Below are positions 24,936 to 33,131 of a DNA stretch of 64,000 bases, one piece after another. This stretch comes from Streptomyces liliiviolaceus (GTDB taxonomy: Bacteria; Actinomycetota; Actinomycetes; Streptomycetales; Streptomycetaceae), in the NCBI RefSeq assembly GCF_018070025.1, contig NZ_JAGPYQ010000002.1, forward strand, positions 496,001-560,000, read 5' to 3'. Each line of letters starts with the position of its first letter. The first letter of the stretch is position 1. A program made the position numbers and the translations under genes. The notes under the pieces were generated by a model. The model ran no database searches. It was not told the origin of the DNA and saw only the letters and a program-made list of their open reading frames with translations.

Positions 24936-26227
24936 CCGCGCAGTCGTCCCCCGCGCACACCCCCGCCCGCGCCCCGGGCCCGGCCACCCGGGCCGCCGTG
25001 GTGGACGCCGACGGCATGGGCGCCTTCCTGCCCGGCGCGCTGGCCCGCGAGGGCGTACGGAGCGTCCTGGTGCGGTCGGACGCCCCGAACCCGCACCTGG
25101 CGACGGACCTCTCCGGACGGTCGGCCCGGCCTCCGGAGGTCACGCACCGCGGCGACCTGGCCGCCACGGCCGACGCGCTGCGCCGGTACGGGGTGGACCG
25201 GGTCGTCGCGGGCGCCGAGTCGGGCGTCCTGCTCGCCGACGCGCTGTCCGCCGAACTCGGCACACCGGGCCATGGGATGAGCCGGCCGGCAGCCCGGCGG
25301 GACAAGTACGAGATGGCCTGCGCGGTGCGGGAGTCCGGGCAGTCCACGGCGGCGTGTCTCGCCACCGACAGCGCCGACGAGGTGATCGCGTGGACACGCG
25401 GGCACGGCCGGTGGCCGGTCGTGCTCAAACCGCTGGCCAGCGCCGGTACGGACAACGTCCTGTTCTGCCGTTCGGAGGCGGAGCTGCGGGCCGGGGTGGC
25501 CGCCATCACGGCCGGCCGCGACCGGTACGGCGGCCGGAACCTCGCCGTGCTCGTCCAGGAACATCTGGCGGGCGAGGAGTACTTCGTCAACACCGTCAGC
25601 AGCGGTGGAGTGCACCACGTGGTCGAGGTGTGGCGCTATCACAAGCGGCCGGTCGGCGACCGTCCGATGTACGACCACGAGGAACCCGTACCCCCGGACG
25701 ACCCGGTGGTCGGCGTAGTGACCGCGTACACGCTGCGGGTGCTCGACGCGCTGGAGATCCGCAACGGCGCGGCCCACACCGAGGTGATCACGACCGGGCG
25801 GGGGCCCGTCCTGGTGGAGTGCGCGGCCCGCCACGGCGGTTCGCACACACCGTCCGTGGTGTCCCGGTTCCTCGGCACCGACCAACTTGCGTGTCTGGCG
25901 CGCGCCGTCGCCCACCCCGAGGAGGCGGCGCGGGGGCGGTTGCCGCGCTATCGCCCGCGTGCCCATCTGCGGTACGTCACCCTCCGCTCGCCCCGGGCCG
26001 GCGGCCCGCTGTCCGCCGGGCGGTTCGCGCCGGTACGCGCCCTGGGCACGTTCGTCGACATGGCGCTGACCATGCCGGAGGGCACCGTGCTGCCGCGCAC
26101 GACGGACCTCGCCTCGTCCCCCGGCCACGTGTACCTGGGCTCCGCCGACCCGGCCCGGGTGGCGGCGGACCACCGGCGGCTGCGCGCGCTGGAGCGAGAC
26201 GGCTTGTACGACGGCCCCCGACGGTAA
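24932..26227 (+). CDS. ATP-grasp ligase (first of two)
   Basis: A 431-residue ATP-grasp protein. A Rossmann-like N-terminal part leads into the ATP-grasp core with PVVLKPLASAGTDNV, VQEHLAGEEYFVNTVS and the metal-binding end motif VLVECAARHGGSHTPS. Such ligases activate a carboxylate as an acyl phosphate and join it to an amine, making peptide-like bonds without NRPS modules. It probably couples an unusual amino acid made by the TrpB2-like enzyme or the glutamate mutase. Its ATG overlaps the TrpB2 gene stop. It is distantly similar to the second ATP-grasp protein of the operon, implying two separate ligation steps. Confidence 0.9.
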   Translation: MTAQSSPAHTPARAPGPATRAAVVDADGMGAFLPGALAREGVRSVLVRSDAPNPHLATDLSGRSARPPEVTHRGDLAATADALRRYGVDRVVAGAESGVLLADALSAELGTPGHGMSRPAARRDKYEMACAVRESGQSTAACLATDSADEVIAWTRGHGRWPVVLKPLASAGTDNVLFCRSEAELRAGVAAITAGRDRYGGRNLAVLVQEHLAGEEYFVNTVSSGGVHHVVEVWRYHKRPVGDRPMYDHEEPVPPDDPVVGVVTAYTLRVLDALEIRNGAAHTEVITTGRGPVLVECAARHGGSHTPSVVSRFLGTDQLACLARAVAHPEEAARGRLPRYRPRAHLRYVTLRSPRAGGPLSAGRFAPVRALGTFVDMALTMPEGTVLPRTTDLASSPGHVYLGSADPARVAADHRRLRALERDGLYDGPRR

Positions 26228-26264
26228 CGGCCACCACCCCACCCGGCGAAAGGCATGGAGACCA

Positions 26265-26774
26265 ATGATCAGGACGAACGAGACCCTCTCCGGTCTCTCC
26301 GAGTACCCCGCGAACTGGACGCACACCGCCAAACTGATCTTCCCCGGACCGCCGTTGGCCGTACCGGGGGCCTGTCTGAAGTGGTACGACATCCGCCGCG
26401 CCGACGACGAGGCGGCCCCGCACGTCACGGAGGAGGCCCGCGCGTTCCTGACCGAGCGGGCCGCGGCCAAGGAGGTGGAGTTCCGCGGCGAGTTGGGGTT
26501 CGCGCTGCTGCACCTCGACGGCGGCAAGTACTACCTGCTCGTCTGTGTGTGGCGGGACCGGGACGAGATGTGGCAGGGCCTGTTCCACAAGGACGACGGC
26601 GGCTTCCTGCCGTACCCGCCCAAGCCGGGACTGCTGCGCCCCACCCAGAACGTGGTCGAACTGGACGCCACCGCGCACGAGCGGCGCGGCTGGTCGCGCT
26701 ATCTGCGCTCGGCCCGTGACACCGCCGCGAAACAGGCGTACCTGGACGACGCGTGCACCGGGGAGCTGGTGTAG
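26265..26774 (+). CDS. Uncharacterised 169-residue protein
   Basis: I do not recognise this protein. It is soluble-looking, with no signal peptide or membrane helix. A mixed beta-strand region follows YPANWTHTAKLIF, and a central KYYLLVCVWRDRDEMWQGLF strand-rich stretch precedes a C-terminal helix. Aromatic residues are plentiful. It sits between the first ATP-grasp ligase and the glutamate mutase genes, has GGAGACC before its ATG, and ends 3 bp before the small mutase subunit gene, so it belongs to the operon. A small binding or tailoring protein is possible; no function is assigned. Confidence 0.75.
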   Translation: MIRTNETLSGLSEYPANWTHTAKLIFPGPPLAVPGACLKWYDIRRADDEAAPHVTEEARAFLTERAAAKEVEFRGELGFALLHLDGGKYYLLVCVWRDRDEMWQGLFHKDDGGFLPYPPKPGLLRPTQNVVELDATAHERRGWSRYLRSARDTAAKQAYLDDACTGELV

Positions 26775-26777
26775 CCG

Positions 26778-27296
26778 ATGCCGTGGACGACAGCGCCGCC
26801 CCGGAGGCTGGTCATCCTCGGGGTGGCCGCGAGCGACTGCCATGTCGTGGCCAATCAGCTCATCGCCCGCTTCCTGCGGGACGAGGGCTTCGAGGTGGAG
26901 AACCTCGGGGCCTGCACACCCGTCGAGGAGTTCGCCCGGGCCTGTGCACGGCGTCCGGAGGCGGAGGCGCTCCTGGTGGGCAGCCTGAACGGGCACATCC
27001 ACGAGGATCTGCGGGGCCTGCGGGAGGCGAAGAGGTCGGGGCGCGTCCACTGTCCGGTGGTGGTCGGCGGGAACCTCTCCGTGGGAAGCAGCAAGAGTCC
27101 GGCGTCGGACCGGCGGCTGTACACCCTGGGGGTCGACCGGATCGTCCACGACCCGGCCACGCTTCCTGCGGTGCTGGCCCAACTGCGTTCCGCGGGCGGC
27201 CACTTCATCGCCGGCCGAGCCCTCGGCGGGCGGGCCGTGGTCGAGCGATCCGTCGGTGCGGGGGCCTCGGGGGCCGGACACGCCCGCGTCTCATGA
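26778..27296 (+). CDS. glmS: Glutamate mutase small subunit (B12-binding)
   Basis: A 172-residue cobalamin-binding protein. The B12 motif DxHxxG appears as D20-C-H22-V-V-A25, so the axial-ligand histidine is present but the glycine is alanine. The later GSLNGH and VVGGNLSVG segments match the nucleotide-loop site of GlmS. A C-terminal extension of about 30 Ala/Gly-rich residues exceeds the usual length. With the large subunit it converts L-glutamate to (2S,3S)-3-methylaspartate by an adenosylcobalamin radical rearrangement. Its TGA overlaps the ATG of the large subunit gene. Confidence 0.93.
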   Translation: MPWTTAPPRRLVILGVAASDCHVVANQLIARFLRDEGFEVENLGACTPVEEFARACARRPEAEALLVGSLNGHIHEDLRGLREAKRSGRVHCPVVVGGNLSVGSSKSPASDRRLYTLGVDRIVHDPATLPAVLAQLRSAGGHFIAGRALGGRAVVERSVGAGASGAGHARVS

Positions 27297-28768
27297 CCGG
27301 GCCGCCGTCGGCCGGGCACTCCGGGGTCGCGGATCCGGGCCGGAGCACCGGATCCGGGGCCGCCCTCCCGAGCCTGCGGGAGTCCGTCGCCTATGTCGCC
27401 GCGCTGGGCAAGCCCGGTGTGCCGCAGGTCCTGACGGCGGCCCGCGACCGCGGCCGGGTGGCGGTCCAGCCCCGGTGCGGGGTGGCCGAACACACCGGCA
27501 TGCGGGCTCTGTTGCGCTTCCTGGAGGCGGAGGCCGCACCGGACGTGCTCAGCCTGACCATCGACTCGCACACCCGGCTGCGGCGCTTCGAGGAAGCGGA
27601 ACGGCTGCTGGGCACCCGCCCGCAGGAACTCAACGGCTATCCGCTGGTGGCCCACGGCTGGCGGCGGGCCCGGGACCTGAACGAGGCGGTCGCCGCGCCA
27701 CTGGAGGTACGGCATGGCTCGCCGGAACCACAGCGGCTGTTCGACGTGGCCGTGGCCGGAGGGATCACCTCGTTCGAGGGCGGCGGCATCTCCTACAACC
27801 TGCCCTACTCCAAGGAGGTGCCCCTGGCGGTGTCGCTGGCGGCCTGGGAGCACGTCGACCGCCGCTGCGGCGAACTGGCCGAGCTGGGGCTGGTCGTGGA
27901 CCGCGAACTGTTCGGCACGCTCACCGCCGTCCTGGTCCCGCCGTCGATCAGCCTCGCGGTCAGCGTCCTCGAAGCGGTGCTGGCCGCGCGGGCCGGAGTG
28001 CGCTGCCTGTCGGTCGCGTACCCGCAGGGCGGCCACCTGGAGCAGGACGTGGCCGCGCTCACCGCCATCCCCGTGCTCGCCGAGCGCTATCTGCCACCGG
28101 GCGTCACGGTCCACCCCGTGCTCCACGAGTTCATGGGCGTCTTCCCCCGCGCGCGCCGCCACGCCGAGGACCTGATCCTGTACGGCGCGCTGGTGGCCCG
28201 GCTGGGCAGAGCCTCGAAGATCATCACCAAGACCCATCAGGAGGCGGCCGGAATCCCGGACGTGCGGGCGAACATCGAAGGGGTGCGGCTGGCCGACCGG
28301 GCCAACTCACCGCTCCTGGACTTCCTCTCGGTGGACGAGGACCGGGTGCGCGAGGAGCGCCGCTGGATCCTGGCGGAGGTCGCCGAGATCGTCGGTCCGG
28401 TGCTGGAGGGGCGTGCGGGCACGTCAGCGGCGGTCGCCGAGGCGATCGTCGAGGGCTTCGCCGACGGCACGCTCGACATCCCGTTCAGCGCCAGCCGTTT
28501 CGCGAGGTCGCAGATCGTTCCCCGCCGCGACCCCGAGGGGGCGATCCGGTACCTGCGCGCGGGGGCCCTGCCGCTGTCGGCGAAGTCGCTGAGACGCCAC
28601 CGCGACCTGCTGGCGGGGCCGCGCGGCTCCCTGCCGTCGGCGGCCTCGCTCCCCGCGATCCTGCTCGCCGACATCAACTACTTCCCCAGCCTGTTCCGCG
28701 AGGAGCCCGAAGTCCGCGGAGAACCCGAAGTCCGCGATGCCTCCAAAGTCCGCGAGGAGCCCGAATGA
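27293..28768 (+). CDS. glmE: Glutamate mutase large subunit (methylaspartate mutase E)
   Basis: A 491-residue TIM-barrel protein matching GlmE. It has PRCGVAEHTGM, LEVRHGSPEPQ (glutamate-carboxylate-binding Arg), FEGGGISYNLPYSKEVPL (Glu and Tyr of the active site), LVPPSISLAV, and the Lys-containing KIITKTHQEAAGIP. All core motifs are intact. Its last 25 residues are an EEPEVR-type repeat encoded by a short tandem DNA repeat. In primary metabolism this enzyme is rare in Streptomyces, but it feeds 3-methylaspartate into pathways such as vicenistatin and friulimicin. Tight coupling to the second ATP-grasp ligase suggests that ligase uses the product. Confidence 0.95.
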   Translation: MTGPPSAGHSGVADPGRSTGSGAALPSLRESVAYVAALGKPGVPQVLTAARDRGRVAVQPRCGVAEHTGMRALLRFLEAEAAPDVLSLTIDSHTRLRRFEEAERLLGTRPQELNGYPLVAHGWRRARDLNEAVAAPLEVRHGSPEPQRLFDVAVAGGITSFEGGGISYNLPYSKEVPLAVSLAAWEHVDRRCGELAELGLVVDRELFGTLTAVLVPPSISLAVSVLEAVLAARAGVRCLSVAYPQGGHLEQDVAALTAIPVLAERYLPPGVTVHPVLHEFMGVFPRARRHAEDLILYGALVARLGRASKIITKTHQEAAGIPDVRANIEGVRLADRANSPLLDFLSVDEDRVREERRWILAEVAEIVGPVLEGRAGTSAAVAEAIVEGFADGTLDIPFSASRFARSQIVPRRDPEGAIRYLRAGALPLSAKSLRRHRDLLAGPRGSLPSAASLPAILLADINYFPSLFREEPEVRGEPEVRDASKVREEPE

Positions 28769-30009
28769 GGAATCCCAAGCGCGTCCTGCTCATCGGCGGT
28801 ACACCGAAACACCTGCGCAAGGCGGCGGATCTGGGCCTCGGGGTGGTGTACGTCCAGTTCGAGGACGAGTTCGCGCCCGAGCAGCGGTCCCTGGCCGAGG
28901 CCGTCCTGCTCACCGACTACACCGACTGGCGGTCCCTGCGGCCGCTGGTGGAGTCGGCGTACGAGAGCTGGGGCTTCTCGGCCGCCGTGTCGCTCACGGA
29001 ACCCGGGCTCGATCCGGCCGCCCGGGTGAACGACCTGCTGGGTCTCGGCGGAACGCCCTACGAGGTCAGCCACCGCTTCACCGACAAGTGGCTCATGCGC
29101 CGCCGGCTCGCCGAGGGACCGCCGGTCGGCTCCCAGCGGGTCGCCGCCGAACTACTCACCGAAGAAGCCGACTTGGACCGGTTCGGTGCCGCGCACGGCT
29201 ACCCCTTCATCGTGAAGCCCACCAGCGGCACGGCGAGCTTCGGGGTCGTCAAGGTGGACGGCGCGGACGCGCTCGGAGCGGCCCGGCAGCGGATCCGGCG
29301 GCTGCACACGGCCACGGACCACCCGCTGACCGGTGCGTACGACATCGAGCAGTTCATGATGGAGGAGTACGTACCGGGGCCGCTGTACAGCGTGGAGACC
29401 TTCAGTTTCGACGGGCGGCACGTGGTGCTCACCGTCACCGAGGCCATCACCCGCCCGCGGACCCACGTACATGTGGGCCACGCCCTGCCGGCCCGGCTGT
29501 CCGCCGAGGACGAGGAGCGCATGGCCGACACCGCCCGGCGCTTCCTGCGGGCGATGGGATTCCGGGACGGTCCCGCGCACACGGAGATCATCCTCAGCGC
29601 GCGGGGCCCGGTGATCTGCGAGTCGCAGAACCGGGTGGGCGGCGCCCTGCTCACCGACATGATCGACGCCGTGTACGGGTGCGACGCGCAGTCCCTGGCC
29701 ATCTCCTGGGCGCTGGGTCTGGCGGACCCGCTGCCCGGGCGTCCGGTGGCCCGGGGCGCCGCCGCGAGCTGGCTGGTGGTGGCCGAGGAGGGACGGGTCG
29801 AGCGCGTCGAGGGCGTCGAGCGGGTACGCGCCGACCCGGACACGCTCGCGGTGAGCCTCGGCGTGGGTCCCGGGGATCTGGTCCGCCCGCTGGAGGGCCA
29901 GTGGGACGGGCTGGGCCATATCTCGGCGCTCGGCCCCGACACCGACGCCGCGGTCGACGCCTGCCGGCGCAATCTGCGGGAGATCAGGATCCACACCCGT
30001 GCGGCCTGA
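28765..30009 (+). CDS. ATP-grasp ligase (second of two)
   Basis: A 414-residue ATP-grasp carboxylate-amine ligase. It opens with RVLLIGGTPKHLRKA, then ATP-binding PFIVKPTSGTASFGVVKV, EEYVPGPLYSVETFS, and the metal-binding VICESQNRVGGALLTDMI. A C-terminal domain of about 90 residues resembles that of carbamoyl-phosphate-synthase-like ligases. It likely forms an amide between 3-methylaspartate or a derivative and another amino acid. ATG overlaps the glmE stop, and its own end overlaps the exporter start by 11 bp. Confidence 0.9.
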   Translation: MRNPKRVLLIGGTPKHLRKAADLGLGVVYVQFEDEFAPEQRSLAEAVLLTDYTDWRSLRPLVESAYESWGFSAAVSLTEPGLDPAARVNDLLGLGGTPYEVSHRFTDKWLMRRRLAEGPPVGSQRVAAELLTEEADLDRFGAAHGYPFIVKPTSGTASFGVVKVDGADALGAARQRIRRLHTATDHPLTGAYDIEQFMMEEYVPGPLYSVETFSFDGRHVVLTVTEAITRPRTHVHVGHALPARLSAEDEERMADTARRFLRAMGFRDGPAHTEIILSARGPVICESQNRVGGALLTDMIDAVYGCDAQSLAISWALGLADPLPGRPVARGAAASWLVVAEEGRVERVEGVERVRADPDTLAVSLGVGPGDLVRPLEGQWDGLGHISALGPDTDAAVDACRRNLREIRIHTRAA

Positions 30010-31246
30010 GGACCGGACCCGGCGGCGGCCAGAGAGCGGCAACTCCCCACCCCCGTTGTGGACTTGGCCGATGGTGCTGCGTCTGGTCACCATCGTCGGA
30101 GCCTCGGCGAGCTTCTTCCTCCTGTTGTCGGTCGTCCCCCTGTACGCCGAGGAGTCCGGCGGCGGAAGCGGTGCGGCGGGGCTGTCCACGAGCGCGCTGA
30201 TGCTGGCGACCGTCTGCGGCGAGCTGGCCGCGCCCCGGCTCACGGCCCGCTACGGCTACCGTCTCGTGCTGGCGTCCGGGCTGGTGCTGCTGGGCGCTCC
30301 CTCACTGCTGCTGACCGTGTCGCACAGCATGGGCACGGTCGTGGCCGTCTGCCTCGCGCGCGGTGCGGGCTTCGCTCTGACCGTGGTCGGCGGCGGCGCC
30401 CTGACCGCGGTGCTGATACCCCCCGAACGGCGCGGCGAGGGGCTGGCCCTGGTGGGTGTCATGTCGGGGGCGCAGTCGGTGGTGGCCCTTCCCCTGGGCG
30501 TGTGGCTGGCCCAACACACCGGCTTCACCGCGGTGTTCGTCATCGCGGCCGTCCTCCCCCTCGCCACCGTCCCCGCGGTGGCCGGGCTTCCCCGGCGTGA
30601 ACCGGCCGCGCAGAAGCCCCTGGGCATGGTCGACGGTTTCCGCACCCCCGCACTGGCTCTGCCGGCCGCGGTCTTCGCGACCACCGCGCTGGGCGCGGGG
30701 ATCATCGCCACCTTCCTGCCGCTGGCCGTGCCGGCGGGCCGGGCGGGGCTGGTCTCGGCGGCGCTGTTCCTGCAGGCCGTCACCGCGATCGGGGCCCGCT
30801 GGGTGGCGGGCCGGTACGGCGACCGCCACGGTCCTGCCGGTCTGGTCGTCCCCGGTCTGCTGCTGTGCGCCGGCGGCATGCTGGCCACCGCGCCGACGGG
30901 CAGCGCCGCGGCCGTTCTCGTCGGCATGGCGCTCTTCGGCACCGGCTTCGGCATCGCCCAGAACGCCACCCAGACACTGATGTACGCCCGCGTCCCCCCG
31001 TCGGGCTACGGCGTGGCCAGCGCCCTGTGGAACTTCGCCTACGACGCGGGGATGGGGCTCGGCGCCGTCTTCTTCGGCCTCCTCAGCGCGGGAACAAGCT
31101 ACTTCACGGCCTTCGCCGCGACCGGCGCACTCATGACGGCCGCGCTCGTCCCGGCCTGGTACGACCACCGGCTGTCCCAGCCACCCGCAGCGACCCCCGA
31201 AACCCCGTCCGACGCGAAGGACCGCCCCACGGACCCATGCCCGTGA
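29999..31246 (+). CDS. Major facilitator superfamily transporter, probable product exporter
   Basis: A 415-residue membrane protein with about twelve hydrophobic helices, starting near residue 25 with MVLRLVTIVGASASFFLLL. The cytoplasmic loop after helix 2 has RLTARYGYR and a loop in the second half has RWVAGRYGDRHG, both matching the MFS A-like motif. The set resembles drug-efflux MFS proteins of natural-product clusters. As the last gene of the rightward operon it probably exports the product and gives self-resistance. The GTG start lies inside the preceding gene with GGGAGATCAGGA upstream. A start at the ATG about 70 bp downstream is possible. Confidence 0.88.
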   Translation: MRPEDRTRRRPESGNSPPPLWTWPMVLRLVTIVGASASFFLLLSVVPLYAEESGGGSGAAGLSTSALMLATVCGELAAPRLTARYGYRLVLASGLVLLGAPSLLLTVSHSMGTVVAVCLARGAGFALTVVGGGALTAVLIPPERRGEGLALVGVMSGAQSVVALPLGVWLAQHTGFTAVFVIAAVLPLATVPAVAGLPRREPAAQKPLGMVDGFRTPALALPAAVFATTALGAGIIATFLPLAVPAGRAGLVSAALFLQAVTAIGARWVAGRYGDRHGPAGLVVPGLLLCAGGMLATAPTGSAAAVLVGMALFGTGFGIAQNATQTLMYARVPPSGYGVASALWNFAYDAGMGLGAVFFGLLSAGTSYFTAFAATGALMTAALVPAWYDHRLSQPPAATPETPSDAKDRPTDPCP

Positions 31247-31291
31247 CCGCCTCCGCCTCGTCAGCCGGCAACCTGTGAATCCGACGAACCC

Positions 31292-31305
31292 GTGTTTGAA
31301 AACAC
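31292..31305. promoter_or_regulatory. GTGTTT-GA-AAACAC palindrome
   Basis: A perfect 6-bp inverted repeat with a 2-bp centre lies about 60 bp upstream of the small membrane protein start and 45 bp past the exporter stop. It has the size of a repressor operator and is too short for a strong terminator. No regulator can be assigned. Confidence 0.4.
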
Positions 31306-31366
31306 CGGCACGGAACACCCGGATGTCCTGACGCAGTCTTTATACGACCAGGTAGGAGACACAATC

Positions 31367-31636
31367 ATGGGCATCATCGCCTGGATACTCATCGGTCTGC
31401 TCGCGGGCCTCATCGCCAAGGCGCTCATGCCCGGCAAGGACCCGGGCGGCATCATCATCACGATGCTCATCGGTATCGCCGGAGGCCTCCTCGGGGGCTG
31501 GCTCGGCAAGGTGATCTTCGGCGTCGACTCCATCGACGGCTTCTTCGACATCTCCACCTGGATAGCCGCCATCGTCGGCTCGCTCATCCTGCTCGCCCTG
31601 TACCGGGTCTTCACCGGAAACCGCCGCCACGCCTGA
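31367..31636 (+). CDS. GlsB/YeaQ/YmgE family small membrane protein
   Basis: An 89-residue protein with three transmembrane helices rich in Gly: MGIIAWILIGLLAGLIAKAL, then a GGIIITMLIGIAGGLLGGWL segment and a last IAAIVGSLILLALY helix. This is the GlsB/YeaQ/YmgE (transglycosylase-associated) family, often induced by general stress; its biochemical role is unknown. The ATG has TAGGAG upstream. It has its own terminator and is probably unrelated to the biosynthetic cluster. Confidence 0.88.
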   Translation: MGIIAWILIGLLAGLIAKALMPGKDPGGIIITMLIGIAGGLLGGWLGKVIFGVDSIDGFFDISTWIAAIVGSLILLALYRVFTGNRRHA

Positions 31637-31659
31637 CCCCGCGAGCGCGCTCACCCGCG

Positions 31660-31694
31660 AACGGCCCCGCCTCCCACCGGGAGACGGGGCCGTT
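31660..31694 (+). terminator. Strong hairpin terminator
   Basis: A 16-bp stem with a single mismatch (AACGGCCCCG...CGGGGCCGTT) and a 3-base loop, 23 bp after the small membrane protein stop. Streptomyces terminators often lack a U run, so the stem alone is convincing. Confidence 0.85.
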
Positions 31695-31801
31695 CCGCGC
31701 GGCGCGAACCGATCCTTCCGGTCCATGAACACCGTGTCCGGCCGGTCCGAGGGCGACCGGATACAGTGCGCGGGACGGCCGTCCGGCCAAGGAGGGTAAG
31801 C

Positions 31802-33022
31802 GTGACCGACACCAGCAACACCCGGCCCACCGACAGTGACGCGCAGGCCGAGCGGCAGAGCCCGCTGCACCGCCTGATGCGTTACCTCCCGCTCATCGCC
31901 CCCGTCCTGTTGTGGGCGGTGCCGTGCTGGGTGCTCCTGTACGCCGGACAGCGGTGGCCGTTGCCCGTCACGCTCGCCGGCACCGCCCTCTTCGTCCTCG
32001 GCCTCGTCGTCATGCCGCTCGCGATGGCGCGCGGCCACGGCCGGCGCCAGCAGGACCGGGCGGCGATCGTCGGTGACAGCCTGCTGGGCGCCAGTTGGGT
32101 CCTGTTCACCTGGTCCGTGCTGCTCGGCGCCCTCCTGCGGCTCGCCCTGACCGTGGCCGGTGTCGGCGAGGGCCAGGACCGGGCCCGGATCGTCACCTGG
32201 GCCGTCCTCGCTGTGACGGTCGCACTGCTCGGCTGGGGCTACGCCGAGGCCCGCCGGGTGCCGCGTGTGCGCCGTCTCGACGTTCGACTTCCCCGCCTGG
32301 GTGCCGGGTTGGACGGCCTGCGCGTCGCCCTCATCACCGACACCCACTACGGCCCCCTCGACCGCGCCCGCTGGTCGGCACGGGTGTGCGAGACGGTGAA
32401 CACCCTGGAGGCCGACCTGGTCTGCCACACCGGCGACATCGCGGACGGCACGGCCGAACGCCGCCGCGCCCAGGCAGCCCCGCTCGCCACCGTGCAGGCG
32501 ACCCGGGCCCGGGTCTACGTCACCGGCAACCACGAGTACTACAGCGAGGCCCAGGGCTGGGTCGACCTGATGGACGAACTGGGCTGGGAGCCGCTGCGCA
32601 ACCGCCATCTGCTGCTCGAACGCGGCGGCGACACCCTCGTGGTCGCGGGTGTGGACGACGTCACCGCCGAGTCCTCCGGTCTGGCCGGACACCGCGCCCA
32701 CCTCGACGGAGCACTGGACGGCACCGACCCCGACCTGCCCGTCCTGCTCCTGGCCCACCAGCCCAAGTTCATCGACCAGGCCGTGGCGGGCGGCGTCGAC
32801 CTCCAGCTGTCCGGCCACACCCACGGCGGCCAGATCTGGCCCTTCCACCACCTCGTGCGCCTCGACCAGCCCGCCCTCGCCGGCCTCAGCCACCACGGCC
32901 CCCGCACCCTCCTCTACACCAGCCGCGGCACCGGCTTCTGGGGCCCACCGTTCCGCGTCTTCGCCCCCAGCGAGATCACGCTGCTGGTACTGCGCTCCTC
33001 GCAGGGGCCTACCTCGGCGTGA
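31802..33022 (+). CDS. Membrane-anchored metallophosphoesterase
   Basis: A 406-residue protein with about four N-terminal transmembrane helices (residues 25-165) and a C-terminal calcineurin-like phosphoesterase domain. The dimetal motifs are complete: DTHYG, GDIAD, GNHEYY and GHTHGGQ. It resembles YkuE-type membrane phosphoesterases thought to act on lipid or nucleotide phosphates at the membrane. The GTG start follows AGGAGGG at ideal spacing. No link to neighbouring genes is evident. Confidence 0.92.
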   Translation: MTDTSNTRPTDSDAQAERQSPLHRLMRYLPLIAPVLLWAVPCWVLLYAGQRWPLPVTLAGTALFVLGLVVMPLAMARGHGRRQQDRAAIVGDSLLGASWVLFTWSVLLGALLRLALTVAGVGEGQDRARIVTWAVLAVTVALLGWGYAEARRVPRVRRLDVRLPRLGAGLDGLRVALITDTHYGPLDRARWSARVCETVNTLEADLVCHTGDIADGTAERRRAQAAPLATVQATRARVYVTGNHEYYSEAQGWVDLMDELGWEPLRNRHLLLERGGDTLVVAGVDDVTAESSGLAGHRAHLDGALDGTDPDLPVLLLAHQPKFIDQAVAGGVDLQLSGHTHGGQIWPFHHLVRLDQPALAGLSHHGPRTLLYTSRGTGFWGPPFRVFAPSEITLLVLRSSQGPTSA

Positions 33023-33131
33023 CGGGGCCGCGTCCCGGGGAGTCATCTGACGGATTCAGCAGGCACGGACGGCAGTCGAGACTGACGTGGTGGCACCGCA
33101 AGTTTCCGTCCCCTCTCCTCAGGAGCAGACC

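Noticed and set aside
26778..28768. Vicenistatin-type macrolactam cluster because of glutamate mutase
   Set aside because: There are no large modular PKS genes, no PLP decarboxylase and no glycosyltransferases; only the mutase and an A/carrier pair are shared.
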